Origin: Gammaproteobacteria bacterium
GTDB lineage: Bacteria > Pseudomonadota > Gammaproteobacteria > Arenicellales > UBA868
Assembly: GCA_014239255.1 (NCBI GenBank)
Contig: JAAZZE010000002.1
Span: forward strand, 1-64,000
DNA length: 64,000 nucleotides
Direction of reading: 5' to 3'
Of the stretch, positions 29,697 through 41,134 are shown piece after piece; position 1 is the first letter of the stretch, and each line of letters opens with the position of its first letter. The notes below the pieces were generated by a model. The model was not told the origin of the DNA and ran no database searches. It was given only the letters and a program-made list of their open reading frames with translations. A program made the translations under genes and the position numbers.

Positions 29697-29972
29697 ATGC
29701 GACGTATCCATTGCGTTGTCCTTGATGCCGATGCCGATGCTCTCGAAGAGCCCCCTTATCCTGGGGATCTTGGGCAACGGATTTTTGACACCGTCTCACA
29801 AGAAGGGTGGCAGAAATGGCTCGAAAGACAAGTGTTGATCATCAATGAAAACCAGTTAAGCTCAGCTGATCCCCAATCCATCGATCTGATCGAACAGCAT
29901 ATGCTGGGATTCTTTTTCGGTGAGGGTGACCTAGGGGCGGTTCCACAAGGGTTTGCCCCGAGCAAAAAATGA
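29697..29972 (+). CDS. yggX: Fe(2+)-trafficking protein YggX-like
   Basis: RRIHCVVLDADADALEEPPYPGDLGQRIFDTVSQEGWQKWLERQVLIINENQLSSADPQSIDLIEQHMLGFFFG; likely ATG at 29697. Confidence 0.93.
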   Translation: MRRIHCVVLDADADALEEPPYPGDLGQRIFDTVSQEGWQKWLERQVLIINENQLSSADPQSIDLIEQHMLGFFFGEGDLGAVPQGFAPSKK

Positions 29973-29976
29973 GCCC

Positions 29977-30699
29977 CTACTGGCTCGCCTGATTCATCAG
30001 CGAGCGCATCTCTGCAACAGCCGGACCCAGGCCTGAAAATACCGCACGGGCTATGATCGCGTGCCCGATGTTGAGCTCTGAGATTTTTGAAATCGAAGCG
30101 ACCGGTCCAACATTATCGTAGTTAAGCCCGTGCCCCGCGTTGACTCTGAGCCCTAAAGAGGCGCCAAGCTCAACAGCGCTGACGATTCGCCCGAGTTCCG
30201 CCTCAGACCCTGTTGAACTACCTGCGTCTGCGAAGCCTCCGGTGTGAATCTCGACAGCGTCAGCCCCTATCATCTTGGCAGCATCAATTTGGACTGGGTC
30301 GGGATCAATGAAAAGTGAGACCCGAATATTTGCGTCTTTCAGGGCTTCGACCAATGGAGTAAGAGAGTCTATTTGCGAGGCGGCGTCCAAACCACCCTCG
30401 GTGGTCAATTCGGCGCGCTTTTCCGGCACCAGGCACACATCATTCGGTTGAACCTGAATTGCGATGTTAAGCATCTCCCTTGTGGCAGCCATTTCCAGAT
30501 TCATTCTTGTCGTGATGACCTCACACAATTGGTAAACATCGGCATCTTGTATGTGTCGACGATCTTCACGCAAATGTAATGTGATTAGATCGGCGTCGTT
30601 CCTTTCGCAAATACGAACCGCCTCGGCCAGATCAGGATAGCGGGTGCCTCGCGCCTGGCGCAATGTGGCAACATGATCAATATTAACGCCCAATTCCAT
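29977..30699 (-). CDS. pdxJ: pyridoxine 5'-phosphate synthase
   Basis: MELGVNIDHVATLRQARGTRYPDLAEAV; ITLHLREDRRHIQDADV; NAGHGLNYDNV. Confidence 0.97.
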   Translation of the reverse strand: MELGVNIDHVATLRQARGTRYPDLAEAVRICERNDADLITLHLREDRRHIQDADVYQLCEVITTRMNLEMAATREMLNIAIQVQPNDVCLVPEKRAELTTEGGLDAASQIDSLTPLVEALKDANIRVSLFIDPDPVQIDAAKMIGADAVEIHTGGFADAGSSTGSEAELGRIVSAVELGASLGLRVNAGHGLNYDNVGPVASISKISELNIGHAIIARAVFSGLGPAVAEMRSLMNQASQ

Positions 30700-30748
30700 A
30701 CTTTCTCCTTTGGCTTCTTTAGAGGGTTGGAACCCCCTATATCAAATT

Positions 30749-31492
30749 CTAAAGGTCCGGGCTAGGTCTGCTACTAGCCGGGTATAACCGTAAATAAACC
30801 GTCCGTGATAGGAGTGGTCGGCCTTCAAGCAAAACTCGCAGTACTGAGCGGTTAAGCTGTTTCAACTCAAGGCGGACCCGCTCATCAAATCCGGTCTCGG
30901 TGCGCAAAGCAATCATCGAGGACCCGTGCACTAGGACCCCTTCATTGCGTCCGGGTTTATCTACAAACGCACCCACTCCCGGCAAATACCGATACATTTT
31001 ATCTGCCTTTACCGCTTCCCCACTGTCGTGGTCACGGTCCAACTGCAGGCCATACCCGGCTTCATTCATCAGCTGTTTCTCAAAGACCCGTAATACTGCT
31101 TCATTGTCTACCCCTTGAGCTAATTGCATGACTGCTGCCTGGTAATAATCAAATAGAGTTTCATGCGGATCGTAACGGTGAAGGAACTTCAACAAAAGTT
31201 CATTCAAATAGTATCCACAAAGGAGACGTCGCCTGCGTAGGTTAAAAGCAGGGCCTGGGGACTCACACTGAGTCAGAGTCTTGACTTCCCCTTTTCCGGA
31301 CCACCCAATAGTAATCAAACCAAACGGTCGTAAAACACCTCGAACCTGAGATTTCTTCTGGCGAGCACCTTTGGCAATTACGGTAATCCTGCCATGCTCA
31401 CGTGAAAAAAGATCTACCAGCAAACTGGTTTCCGAATAAGGTCTTCGATGAAGCAAGAAGCCAGGCTGGCCTTTAACACGTACTGCCGTCAT
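30749..31492 (-). CDS. recO: DNA repair protein RecO
   Basis: GFLLHRRPYSETSLLVDLFSREHGRITVIAKGAR; operon position between era and pdxJ. Confidence 0.94.
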   Translation of the reverse strand: MTAVRVKGQPGFLLHRRPYSETSLLVDLFSREHGRITVIAKGARQKKSQVRGVLRPFGLITIGWSGKGEVKTLTQCESPGPAFNLRRRRLLCGYYLNELLLKFLHRYDPHETLFDYYQAAVMQLAQGVDNEAVLRVFEKQLMNEAGYGLQLDRDHDSGEAVKADKMYRYLPGVGAFVDKPGRNEGVLVHGSSMIALRTETGFDERVRLELKQLNRSVLRVLLEGRPLLSRTVYLRLYPASSRPSPDL

Positions 31493-31507
31493 AGGATTTG
31501 AGAGAGG

Positions 31508-32404
31508 TTAAACACCATATCCCAAATCAACAACCGACTTTTGGTCATCAACCCACCCGCGTTTGACTTTAACCCGTTGTGCCAGATGAACCCGACAATT
31601 CAACACGTTTTCGATTTGACGTCGCGCGGCAGAGCCGATTTTTTTAAGGCGCTCTCCACCGACTCCTATCAAAGCTGCTTTTTGACCAACAGTTTCACAC
31701 CAGATATTAATCTCAATGTGGAGAACTTGATTTTCATCGGTTTCAAAGACGGTAAGCTCCACCCCACTGCCGTATGGGATTTCATCCCCCATCTGCCTGA
31801 AAATCTGCTCGCGAATAAGTTCTGCAGCAATAAAACTGGATGAGGCTGTAGTTAGCTCGCTACTTGGGTAACCGGGACCTCCACAAGGCACTGCAGCCTG
31901 GAGCAACTCAAACAATCGTTCACAGTTATAACCGGATTTCGCCGAGACTGGGACAATCTCAACCCACGGGTGAATCTCCTGGAGCGCTTTGATACGAGGT
32001 AGTACGTGATTCACATTCGGCAAAAGATCTATTTTGTTCAAGACTACCCACAATGTAACCGCAGGCCTGGAGAAGTGATCAAGCACGCTCTGGTCGGCTC
32101 GGGACCAAACCCGCGCGTCAACCACCTGGCACACTACGTGCGCGCCTTCGGCCGCTCCACGAGCCGATTGGTTTGCGATCCGATTAAGCAGTCTTCCTTG
32201 AGCCTTATGAAGGCCAGGAGTATCGACAATCACGAGTTGAGCATCTTTCACGCTGCGGATCGCTTCAATGCGTCGCCAGGTAGTCTGGGGCTTGCGTGAG
32301 ATTATTGAAACTTTAGCGCGTACCAGTTGATTAAGTAGACTCGACTTGCCTACGTTGGGGCGACCTACCAGGGCAATCACTCCAAAACGGTGCGTCTCAG
32401 TCAT
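31508..32404 (-). CDS. era: GTPase Era
   Basis: GVIALVGRPNVGKSSLLNQLV, DTPGLHKAQGRLLN, C-terminal KH region; ATG at 32404 (MTETHRFGVIALVG) fits better than 32527. Confidence 0.96.
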   Translation of the reverse strand: MTETHRFGVIALVGRPNVGKSSLLNQLVRAKVSIISRKPQTTWRRIEAIRSVKDAQLVIVDTPGLHKAQGRLLNRIANQSARGAAEGAHVVCQVVDARVWSRADQSVLDHFSRPAVTLWVVLNKIDLLPNVNHVLPRIKALQEIHPWVEIVPVSAKSGYNCERLFELLQAAVPCGGPGYPSSELTTASSSFIAAELIREQIFRQMGDEIPYGSGVELTVFETDENQVLHIEINIWCETVGQKAALIGVGGERLKKIGSAARRQIENVLNCRVHLAQRVKVKRGWVDDQKSVVDLGYGV

Positions 32405-33086
32405 TTTGTGACATGTCTTTAAGTAATTGTTCAATACCAAGGGTTGCGGCATGCTGCTCCGCGGATTTTCGGCTGGCGCCTCGCCCATGGGTAAGTAACC
32501 CCATTTCGGAAATTTCGCATTCGACAACGAATTCCCTACGATGAGGTTGACCGAGGGTTTGGCTTACTCGATAGGCTGGGGGCGTAAGCCCTTCTCCCTG
32601 AAGCAACTCCTGGAGCCGGGTCTTTGGATCTTTGGCCGGGGCCTTGCTAGCGATCTCGAGAAGTTCTGGTTGAAAGATCGAGATAATCGCGGACTGAACT
32701 GTTGAAAAATCTGAATCAAGAAATATCGCGGCAATAAGCGCCTCCAGCCCATCCGACAAAATGGACGATCGGTCTGCCCCACCGCTACGAGCTGCACCAG
32801 CACCAAGTTTTAGTGCCGCTCCGAGATCAATCCGTCGGGCAACATTGGCCAATGTCCGCTGGCGAACCAGTTGTACTCGCAAGCGAGTCAATTCGCCCTC
32901 CCCTGCATCGCCGTAACGTTCAAACAGCACAGTCGCGACCACCATTCCAAGGATGCTATCTCCAAGAAACTCTAGCCGTTCGTTATGGCCTGACCCCATG
33001 CTACGGTGCCGGAGTGCAGCGCTCAAAATGGAAAAATCGGAAAAATTATATCCAATTGCGTGTTGCAGTCGCTCGGCGGGTGTCAT
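32397..33086 (-). CDS. rnc: ribonuclease III
   Basis: NERLEFLGDSILGMVVA signature; dsRBD GRGASRKSAEQHAATLGIEQLL. Confidence 0.97.
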   Translation of the reverse strand: MTPAERLQHAIGYNFSDFSILSAALRHRSMGSGHNERLEFLGDSILGMVVATVLFERYGDAGEGELTRLRVQLVRQRTLANVARRIDLGAALKLGAGAARSGGADRSSILSDGLEALIAAIFLDSDFSTVQSAIISIFQPELLEIASKAPAKDPKTRLQELLQGEGLTPPAYRVSQTLGQPHRREFVVECEISEMGLLTHGRGASRKSAEQHAATLGIEQLLKDMSQND

Positions 33087-33091
33087 CTGGG

Positions 33092-33892
33092 TTACTGGAT
33101 GACCGTTCCAAGTCGATGCCAGTTAACCCCACCCCCACCAGGTGAGTCCCAACTGAACCAGACAAAAAATGCCTTACCCACAATATTATTCTCAGGAACG
33201 AAGCCCCAATAGCGACTGTCGTTACTGTGATCGCGGTTATCCCCCATTACGAAGAGATGTCCCGGCGGGACAACTATAGGAGGCCATGATCGAGATTGGC
33301 GATTGTCATCGAGGAAGATAGCGTGGTTGGATTGCCCAAAAGATTCAAGAAATGACGACAGACTGCGTTCCCCCCGCTGCCCGCTAAGCTCTGGCAACAA
33401 CTCCGTCTTTTCCACGACGACCGGTTCACCGTTCACCGTAAGCCGTTTACCTCGGTAAGTAATCACATCACCGGGTAAACCGATAACCCTTTTTATAAAA
33501 TTAGTGGATGGATCCCGGGGGAAGCGAAATACCATGACGTCCCCCCGATCTGGCTCGCCAATAGGCACAACCAGGGTATTAAGGATTGGAAGCCGCAGCC
33601 CATAACTGAATTTCGAAACAAGAATAAAATCACCAATATAAAGGCTGGGTAACATTGATCCTGAGGGAATTCGGAACGGTTCGATTATAAATGAGCGCAA
33701 CAGAAACACCGCGAGAATGACCGGAAAAAAGGCGCGGGAGTACTCCACCAGTAGCGGCATCCGGGCCTGCTTTGCGTTGCCTGTTGTCAACTCCGCCTTT
33801 GCGCTGCGCCGGGGCTGGCCAAAAAACCGATCCCAGTAGTTGATGGCACCAGTTATGACCAGCGCGATAAAAAGAGCTAGAGCAAAATCCAT
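33092..33892 (-). CDS. lepB: signal peptidase I
   Basis: [55 protein letters not shown]. Confidence 0.97.
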   Translation of the reverse strand: MDFALALFIALVITGAINYWDRFFGQPRRSAKAELTTGNAKQARMPLLVEYSRAFFPVILAVFLLRSFIIEPFRIPSGSMLPSLYIGDFILVSKFSYGLRLPILNTLVVPIGEPDRGDVMVFRFPRDPSTNFIKRVIGLPGDVITYRGKRLTVNGEPVVVEKTELLPELSGQRGERSLSSFLESFGQSNHAIFLDDNRQSRSWPPIVVPPGHLFVMGDNRDHSNDSRYWGFVPENNIVGKAFFVWFSWDSPGGGGVNWHRLGTVIQ

Positions 33893-33893
33893 A

Positions 33894-35694
33894 TCAGTCT
33901 CCCACCTTCAGCACAGACAAAAAGGCTTCTTGTGGGATAGATACCGAACCGATCTGTTTCATGCGTTTTTTTTTTTTTTTTCTCAAGTAGTTTTCGCTTA
34001 CGACTAATGTCACCGCCGTAACATTTTGCGGTCACATTCTTGCGTAAGGCCTTTACTGTCTCGCGTGTAATAATTTTCGACCCGATAGCAGCTTGAATCG
34101 CAACATCGAACATTTGCCGGGGAATCAGCTTTTTCATCCGGCCGACAAGTTCTCGCGCCCGGTATGGCGATTGGGCGCGATTTACTAGAACCGATAAGGG
34201 ATCAACACGTTCCCCATTAATCATTATGTCAATACGAACCATGTCGGCTGGGCGATCGTCAATGATTTCGTAGTCAAAAGAGGCAAACCCCCGACTGACA
34301 GACTTCAGTGAATCGTGAAAATCAAGCACCACCTCAGAAAGAGGAAGGTTGAATTCGACCACCACCTGGCGCCCATGATAAGTGATGTCTTTTTGTTCCC
34401 CTCGTTTTCCGATGCAAAGACTGATGACAGCGCCAACATGTTCGGGCGGACAAAGGATCCGAGCGTGAATAAAGGGCTCAAAGATCTCTGAAATTGTACC
34501 TGCTTTAGGCATCTGTGAGGGATTGTGGACAAAGTGGGTAATGTTGTCATTTCCCAACATTCGATACACCACGGTCGGGGCGGTGGTAATTAAATCAAGT
34601 GCATATTCCCTTTCCAGACGTTCTTGAATAATCTCCATATGCAACAATCCCAAGAAGCCGCATCTGAATCCGAATCCCAGAGCCGGCGATACCTCAGGTT
34701 CATAAAGTAAAGATGCATCGTTCAGGCTTAATTTTTCGAGCGCGTCACGAAACGCTTCGAAATCGGCATTGTTAATGGGGTAAAGACCCGCAAACACAAC
34801 TGGTTTTTCACTCTTAAATCCTTCGAATGCAGTATTGGCGGGGTGGGCATGCCCGGTAATAGTATCTCCCACTCTGGCCGCCTTTATATCTTTAATACCT
34901 GCAACCACATAACCCACCTCTCCCGCCTCCAACGTAGACACCACTAGCCGTTTTGGTGTGAAACAGCCTACTTGCTCAACTTGGTAGGAATCTCCAGTCG
35001 ACATCATCCGGATTTTCATTCGGGTGGTTATTTGCCCGTCAATGACACGAACCAATGAAACTGTACCCAGGTAGTTATCAAACCACGAATCAATGATTAG
35101 CGCTTTAAGTGGCGCCGACCGATCGCCTGCGGGTGCTGGCACGTCCGATACGATCCGTTCAAGAACCCCAGGAATACCTAAACCGGATTTAGCACTCACC
35201 TGCAAGGCATTGGTACAGTCCAGGCCTATGAGGTCCTCGATCTCAATCGCCGCCTGATCTGGCTCAGCAGCAGGCAGATCGATCTTGTTGAGTATCGGAA
35301 TGACCTCCAGTCCCAAATCCACGGCGGCATAGCAGTTAGCTACCGTTTGTGCTTCGACACCCTGTGAGGCATCAACGATTAACAAAGCCCCCTCACAAGC
35401 GCTCAAAGAGCGTGATACCTCGTAGGCAAAATCTACGTGTCCAGGGGTATCGATCAAATTAAGCTGATAAAGATCGCCATTTTGGGCGCAGTAGGTCAGG
35501 GAAACGCTTTGCGCCTTAATAGTGATTCCCCTTTCACGCTCCAGATCCATTGAGTCCAGAACCTGCTCGGTCATTTCGCGTTTTGACAACCCACCGCAGT
35601 GTTGAATCAGCCGGTCGGCCAAGGTCGACTTGCCATGGTCAATATGCGCAATGATCGCAAAATTCCTGATTCGGCTTTGAGCGCCTGAAACCAT
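33894..35694 (-). CDS. lepA: translation elongation factor 4 (LepA); C-terminus frameshifted at a 16-nt A-tract as sequenced (uninterrupted ORF reads to 33877)
   Basis: [31 protein letters not shown]; the other frame after the A-tract encodes [23 protein letters not shown] ending at 33894, 1 nt before the lepB start codon. Confidence 0.95.
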
Positions 35695-35881
35695 GTTTGG
35701 GGTTCTCGTAAGAATGGGGCCAGTCACAGCGTGTCTGTGTAGGCTTGATGCCAGTAGAAGTAACACCAAGCCCGATTTTATCCTGCATAGATCTTATATG
35801 CATCAATAACAGTGGAATCACCACACTCGTTGCGAGGCAATGACGCATCTATAATTCGCCTTTTACCTTCCAGCCAATTCT

Positions 35882-37471
35882 ATGGTCGCTCACCAAACCC
35901 AAGTCGCAATCGTCGGTAGCGGACTCGCCGGACTAAGTCTGGCTTTACGCCTATCGGACCAGGGGATTGATTGCATCGTCCTTAGCAAGTCTGTTTTGGC
36001 GTCGGGATCGAGTTTGTGGGCTCAGGGAGGAATCGCGGCCGTACTTGATGCCAAGGATAGTTTTGAATCGCATATACAAGACACGCTGGTTGCCGGCGCA
36101 GGACTTTGCGATGAGCATACCGTTCGGACAGTGGTTGAACAGGCGCCCAATGCTATCGATTGGCTTAGGAAGGCTGGCGTTCATTTTGATCTGAAACAAT
36201 CAATCCCTGACCAGCTACATCTTACTCGCGAAGGCGGTCATTCCCACCGCCGCGTCGCCCATGTTGCCGATACCACCGGGCAGGCCGTAATTAGCACGCT
36301 CGAAGAGCAACTACTGGCAGCTGAACACGTCACGGTTCTGGAAAACTATACTGCAGTGGATCTGACCACTAGGGTTGGGAACCCACCCCGGATCACGGGG
36401 TTATATGCACTGAATGTTGTCGCGAACCAGGTCGAGACCATTTCGGCCGATATCGTTGTGCTTGCCACCGGAGGCGCCTCCAAAGCGTATTTGTATACCA
36501 GCAACCCGGATACCTCTACAGGTGACGGCATTGCAATGGCATGGCGCGCGGGATGCTCAGTATCGAACATGGAATTCGTACAGTTTCACCCGACTTGCCT
36601 CTTTCACCCTCATGCCGGGAGCTTTCTCATTTCTGAGGCTGTCCGGGGTGAGGGTGGGATCTTGGTGTTACCTGATGGATCAGCCTTTATGAATGCCCAT
36701 GATGCCAGGGCAGAGCTTGCGAGCCGAGATATTGTTGCTCGGGCGATTGATTATGAAATGAAGAAAGGGGGTCTCGACTGTGTCTATCTGGATATCTCCC
36801 ATAAAGGCCGACGCCATATTACCCAACACTTTCCTGCGATCTATGAACGCTGCCAGACATTGGGTATCGATATGGCACATGACCCAGTTCCCGTTGTACC
36901 CGCAGCGCACTATACCTGCGGCGGCATTACCACAAATCTTCAGGGGCGCACCGAGTTGGCCGGTCTATACGCACTCGGTGAGAACTCTGATGCGGGCTTT
37001 CATGGAGCCAACCGGCTAGCCAGTAACTCTCTTTTGGAGTGCGTGGTTTTCTCCGAGAGCGCTGCTGACGACATTGCACGCACGCTTGATCAGCAAAAGT
37101 ACCCCCAGGTCGACCTTCCACCGTGGGATGAAAGCAAAGTGACTGACCCGGATGAACTCGTGGTGATTTCCCACAACTGGGAAGAACTTCGTCATTTTAT
37201 GTGGGACTACGTGGGGATTGTTCGCACATCAAGACGCCTGCAACGCGCTGCGAATCGGCTTCATCTTCTGAATGAGGAGATACGTGATTTTTACAGCAAT
37301 TTTACGATCAGCCAGGATCTTCTAGAACTACGCAACCTGGTACTCGTTTCCGAACTTATTGTGCGTTGTGCTGCTCAACGGAAAGAAAGTCGAGGATTGC
37401 ACTATACATTGGACTATCCTGGTGCGGATCCATCGCTATGTCAAAATACGACTCTTAGCCCAAGGTTATGA
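35882..37471 (+). CDS. nadB: L-aspartate oxidase
   Basis: QVAIVGSGLAGLSLALRL; EGGHSHRRVAHVADTTG; LYALGENSDAGFHGANRLASNSLLECVVF. Confidence 0.96.
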   Translation: MVAHQTQVAIVGSGLAGLSLALRLSDQGIDCIVLSKSVLASGSSLWAQGGIAAVLDAKDSFESHIQDTLVAGAGLCDEHTVRTVVEQAPNAIDWLRKAGVHFDLKQSIPDQLHLTREGGHSHRRVAHVADTTGQAVISTLEEQLLAAEHVTVLENYTAVDLTTRVGNPPRITGLYALNVVANQVETISADIVVLATGGASKAYLYTSNPDTSTGDGIAMAWRAGCSVSNMEFVQFHPTCLFHPHAGSFLISEAVRGEGGILVLPDGSAFMNAHDARAELASRDIVARAIDYEMKKGGLDCVYLDISHKGRRHITQHFPAIYERCQTLGIDMAHDPVPVVPAAHYTCGGITTNLQGRTELAGLYALGENSDAGFHGANRLASNSLLECVVFSESAADDIARTLDQQKYPQVDLPPWDESKVTDPDELVVISHNWEELRHFMWDYVGIVRTSRRLQRAANRLHLLNEEIRDFYSNFTISQDLLELRNLVLVSELIVRCAAQRKESRGLHYTLDYPGADPSLCQNTTLSPRL

Positions 37472-37750
37472 ACCGCCAGGTGACCTTTGATCTCGGTGGC
37501 GTTGCCCGGAGTAATTAAGGATATCGTGAATCAAAGCCGCCACTTGGGGTTCGGGTGGTACTTTTCTTTCAAAAAACCAGTCGAGCAGTACTGGGTCTGA
37601 CTCACTGAGGAGTTGCTCCATGGCTTTGAGAGCGTCCTCGTTGAGCTCAGCGCCTCGGTCCTGCACATAGGGCAGCAACAGGCTGTCAAGCTCGCGCGCT
37701 CCCCGACGCGCTCGCCACGTTAGTTTGGCGCGGCTTAAGCCAAGGTTCAT
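37466..37750 (-). CDS. sdhE: FAD assembly factor SdhE (YgfY)
   Basis: [40 protein letters not shown]; start ATG 37750 overlapping the sdhB end. Confidence 0.92.
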   Translation of the reverse strand: MNLGLSRAKLTWRARRGARELDSLLLPYVQDRGAELNEDALKAMEQLLSESDPVLLDWFFERKVPPEPQVAALIHDILNYSGQRHRDQRSPGGS

Positions 37751-38526
37751 CGCTCGCCTTTGGCGATCAGCGACTTGATCTCGCCAATTGCCTGCCCAGG
37801 ATTTAATCCCTTCGGACAAGCACTAGTACAATTCATGATGGTGTGGCATCGGTAAAGCGCAAAAGTATCGTCTAACTGATCAAGACGGGATTCGGCCGCA
37901 TCATCCCGGCTGTCGGCTATCCAACGATAGGCCTGAAGCAGATTCGCTGGCCCGAGATATTGATCGGAATTCCACCAGTAGCTGGGACAGCTGGTGGAAC
38001 AACAGGCGCATAAGATACATTCGTAAAGTCCATCCAAAGCCTGCCGTTGTGCAGGCGTCTGCCGCCGCTCTAAGTCCGGAGCCGGTTCAGAATTCTTCAA
38101 CCAGGGTTCCAAAGCGGTGTATTGCGCAAAGAAATGAGACAAATCTGGGACCAGATCCTTGATGACCTGCATGTGTGGCAGTGGATAAATTCTTATAGGC
38201 GTCTTTTGTGCCAGTATCGACTGGGTACAGGCTAGGGTATTGACCCCATTTATATTCATCGCGCAGGAGCCGCAGATTCCCTCGCGACAAGAACGCCGAA
38301 AGGTGAGCGTAGAGTCGATCTCATCCTTGATTTTTAAAAGTGCGTCAAGAACCATAGGCCCACACGATTCAGTATCCACCGCATACTGATCCAACCTGGG
38401 GTTATTGTCATCGTCCGGGTTCCACCGATAGATCTCAAACGCCTGAGGTTTACTCATCAAATCGCCATTATTATGACGTTTCCCTTTTTCAACCCTTGAT
38501 CTTTGCTTTAAATTAGATTCAGCCAT
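37747..38526 (-). CDS. sdhB: succinate dehydrogenase iron-sulfur subunit
   Basis: [59 protein letters not shown]; start could also be ATG 38457. Confidence 0.97.
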   Translation of the reverse strand: MAESNLKQRSRVEKGKRHNNGDLMSKPQAFEIYRWNPDDDNNPRLDQYAVDTESCGPMVLDALLKIKDEIDSTLTFRRSCREGICGSCAMNINGVNTLACTQSILAQKTPIRIYPLPHMQVIKDLVPDLSHFFAQYTALEPWLKNSEPAPDLERRQTPAQRQALDGLYECILCACCSTSCPSYWWNSDQYLGPANLLQAYRWIADSRDDAAESRLDQLDDTFALYRCHTIMNCTSACPKGLNPGQAIGEIKSLIAKGER

Positions 38527-38533
38527 TACACGC

Positions 38534-40324
38534 TCAATACACTCTCGCCTTTGGTGGAATACTATCAACATCATAGTCGCCGGCACTGACGATCACTGGC
38601 CGGTACTGGAGTGTTACACAACCGTCAACGAGTCGCGATAGGCTGTGTTTCATCCAGTTTTCGTCATCCCGATCGGGGAAATCCTCACGGGCATGAGCAC
38701 CACGACTCTCCTTGCGAGCTAAAGCGCTTTCGACACTGACTCGAGCCTGACTGAGCAGGTTCTCAAGCTCAAGAGTTTCGACCAGATCTGTATTCCAGAT
38801 CATCGAGCGGTCCAAGATCCCAACATCCTGAAAACTTTTGACGAGGGTATCAATTTTCTCGCAGCCTTCCGTCAGTATGTCGTGATTTCGAAACACCGCA
38901 CAGTTTGACTGCATTGCTTTTTGCATCCTGGTTCGGATTCGGGCGGTTGACTCGGAGCCGCGTGCGTGGCGTAGACGATCGAATCGTGCAAGCGTGATGT
39001 CAACAGAATCTTGAGTCACGCTTGGTATCGCGCCATCTGCCTCGATCACTGCCTCGGCCCGTTTCGCAGCAGCTCGTCCAAAAACTATCAGATCAAGTAA
39101 GCTATTCGACCCTAAACGATTAGCGCCATGAACAGAGACACAGGCAGCCTCTCCAATCGCCATCAGCCCTGGGACCACAGATGCTGGGTCGCTCTGGTTG
39201 AAACCTAAGCATTCGCCATGAATGTTGGTCGGTATTCCGCCCATGTTGTAGTGCACTGTCGGTAATACCGGGATGGGCTCTTTGGTCACGTCTATCCCGG
39301 CAAAAACTTTTGCGGTCTCCGAGATCCCGGGAAGCCGCTCGGCGAGGACATCGGGTCCCAAATGCTCAAGGTGCAGGTGAATGTGATCCGCCTCAGCACC
39401 GAGACCTCTTCCGGCACGGATTTCCATGGTCATAGACCTGCTGACTACATCTCGGGATGCAAGGTCGCGAGCGTTGGGGGCATAACGTTCCATGAAACGC
39501 TCGCCGGAGGCATTGGTAAGGAAGCCCCCTTCGCCACGAGCACCCTCTGTGATCAGACAACCCGAGCCATAGATTCCGGTAGGATGAAATTGCACGAACT
39601 CCATATCCTGAAGCGCCAGCCCGGCCCGAAGAATCATTGCATTACCATCGCCGGTGCAGGTATGCGCCGAAGTCGCTGAGAAATAGGCTCGTCCATAACC
39701 GCCAGTGGCAAGCACCACCATTTTTGCTGAAAAGACGTGAATAGAGCCGGTCTCGAGACACCAGGCAACCACGCCCCGACACTGCCCGTCTTCGATAATC
39801 AAATCTAGCGCAAAGTATTCAATGAAAAATTCGACCTTTTGCCGTAATGACTGCTGGTAAAGCGTGTGGAGGATTGCGTGCCCGGTTCGATCAGCTGCGG
39901 CGCAAGTACGCTGCGCGTGCCCCTCGCCGAAATGTGTTGTCATGCCACCAAATGCACGCTGATATATATTTCCATCCGCGGTTCGTGAAAAAGGTACTCC
40001 GTAATGCTCTAATTCGATCACCACCGATGGTGCTTCACGACACATGAATGCGATTGCTTCCTGATCCCCAAGCCAATCTGACCCTTTAACGGTGTCATAC
40101 ATGTGCCAGCGCCAGTCATCCTCTCCCATATTTCCAAGCGCCGCACTCATTCCACCTTGTGCAGCTACTGTGTGCGAGCGAGTTGGGAAAACCTTGGTCA
40201 CACAAGCTGTGCGCAAGCCTGCCTCCGCAAGACCAAGGCAGGCCCGAAGACCCGCCCCACCAGCTCCGACAACAACAACGTCATGCTCGTGCCGAACAAT
40301 TTTGTAGGCGTTTGAAAAGCTCAC
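38534..40324 (-). CDS. sdhA: succinate dehydrogenase flavoprotein subunit
   Basis: [58 protein letters not shown]; start likely GTG 40324, the ORF upstream to 40534 overlaps sdhD. Confidence 0.97.
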   Translation of the reverse strand: MSFSNAYKIVRHEHDVVVVGAGGAGLRACLGLAEAGLRTACVTKVFPTRSHTVAAQGGMSAALGNMGEDDWRWHMYDTVKGSDWLGDQEAIAFMCREAPSVVIELEHYGVPFSRTADGNIYQRAFGGMTTHFGEGHAQRTCAAADRTGHAILHTLYQQSLRQKVEFFIEYFALDLIIEDGQCRGVVAWCLETGSIHVFSAKMVVLATGGYGRAYFSATSAHTCTGDGNAMILRAGLALQDMEFVQFHPTGIYGSGCLITEGARGEGGFLTNASGERFMERYAPNARDLASRDVVSRSMTMEIRAGRGLGAEADHIHLHLEHLGPDVLAERLPGISETAKVFAGIDVTKEPIPVLPTVHYNMGGIPTNIHGECLGFNQSDPASVVPGLMAIGEAACVSVHGANRLGSNSLLDLIVFGRAAAKRAEAVIEADGAIPSVTQDSVDITLARFDRLRHARGSESTARIRTRMQKAMQSNCAVFRNHDILTEGCEKIDTLVKSFQDVGILDRSMIWNTDLVETLELENLLSQARVSVESALARKESRGAHAREDFPDRDDENWMKHSLSRLVDGCVTLQYRPVIVSAGDYDVDSIPPKARVY

Positions 40325-40335
40325 GGATACCTGAT

Positions 40336-40710
40336 TCAGTAGGCTAAGAATAACGCGCCCAGCGTTCCAAAAGCCCCAACACTGGCGATCACATGGGTTA
40401 TTACCACAAGGCGATGGCGTAGTGGATCCAAAATGTAATCCTCCAGAACAACTTGAATTCCAAGAGCGGCGTGCAGATAAAGGGTCGGTATAAGAAATAA
40501 TAGCAACACAATGGATAAAGGTTGATGAATCCACTCAAGCGCTGTCGCGTAGTTCTGCGCCGGCAGAGGTATCAACTCAATTACCGCCCATAGCGAAAGT
40601 GGAATCAATGCGATCGCTGAGATCCTCTGGAGGCGCCAATGGCGAACACCAGAGTGGCGCTGCGAAGATTGGCCCGGCGCTGATTTCATATCTGACTCAT
40701 GATTCAACAC
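40336..40710 (-). CDS. sdhD: succinate dehydrogenase membrane anchor subunit SdhD
   Basis: About 115-124 aa, three TM segments, H(A/L)..[10 protein letters not shown] motif; between sdhA and sdhC; start may be ATG 40689. Confidence 0.9.
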   Translation of the reverse strand: MLNHESDMKSAPGQSSQRHSGVRHWRLQRISAIALIPLSLWAVIELIPLPAQNYATALEWIHQPLSIVLLLFLIPTLYLHAALGIQVVLEDYILDPLRHRLVVITHVIASVGAFGTLGALFLAY

Positions 40711-40713
40711 ATA

Positions 40714-41094
40714 TCAGCCTGCACTGATCAGTGCGCCAATCGTCATAGCAAATGCAACGAGCAACATTATCCACCCACTTCGGTAAACTTGGGATATCCC
40801 GTACCCATACCCCGCGTCCCAGCACAGATGGCGTACCCCATTACACAAATGATAAAAAAAGCTAAAAACCCAGCCCAACATAAATACTTTGCCGATCAAC
40901 GTATTCAATAAGCCAGTGTAGCCGTTGAATGTCTGCTCGCCCAATGCCAGTGAAATCAACCATGCAGACAACGCCGCCGCTCCGATACAAAGGATGATTC
41001 CTGTAGCTCGGTGCCCAATAGATAGAACCGAAGTTAACTGAGGTCGATAAACCTGCAAGTGTGGCGAAAGCGGTCGGTTAACGGCGGTTTTCAC
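40714..41094 (-). CDS. sdhC: succinate dehydrogenase cytochrome b556 subunit SdhC
   Basis: RPLSPHLQVYRPQLTSVLSIGHRATGIIL; FFYHLCNGVRHLCWDAGYG. Confidence 0.95.
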   Translation of the reverse strand: MKTAVNRPLSPHLQVYRPQLTSVLSIGHRATGIILCIGAAALSAWLISLALGEQTFNGYTGLLNTLIGKVFMLGWVFSFFYHLCNGVRHLCWDAGYGYGISQVYRSGWIMLLVAFAMTIGALISAG

Positions 41095-41134
41095 TGGCGA
41101 GCCTCGCCTTGAACCGATGCAACATTTAGCGATG

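Noticed and set aside
33877-33965. LepA tail [29 protein letters not shown] as a novel C-terminal extension
   Set aside because: It is the wrong frame after the A-tract; the alternative frame encodes the conserved LepA C-terminus.
38534-40534. 70-residue N-terminal extension of SdhA
   Set aside because: It overlaps sdhD (40336..40710) on the same strand in another frame; GTG at 40324 gives a normal SdhA N-terminus.
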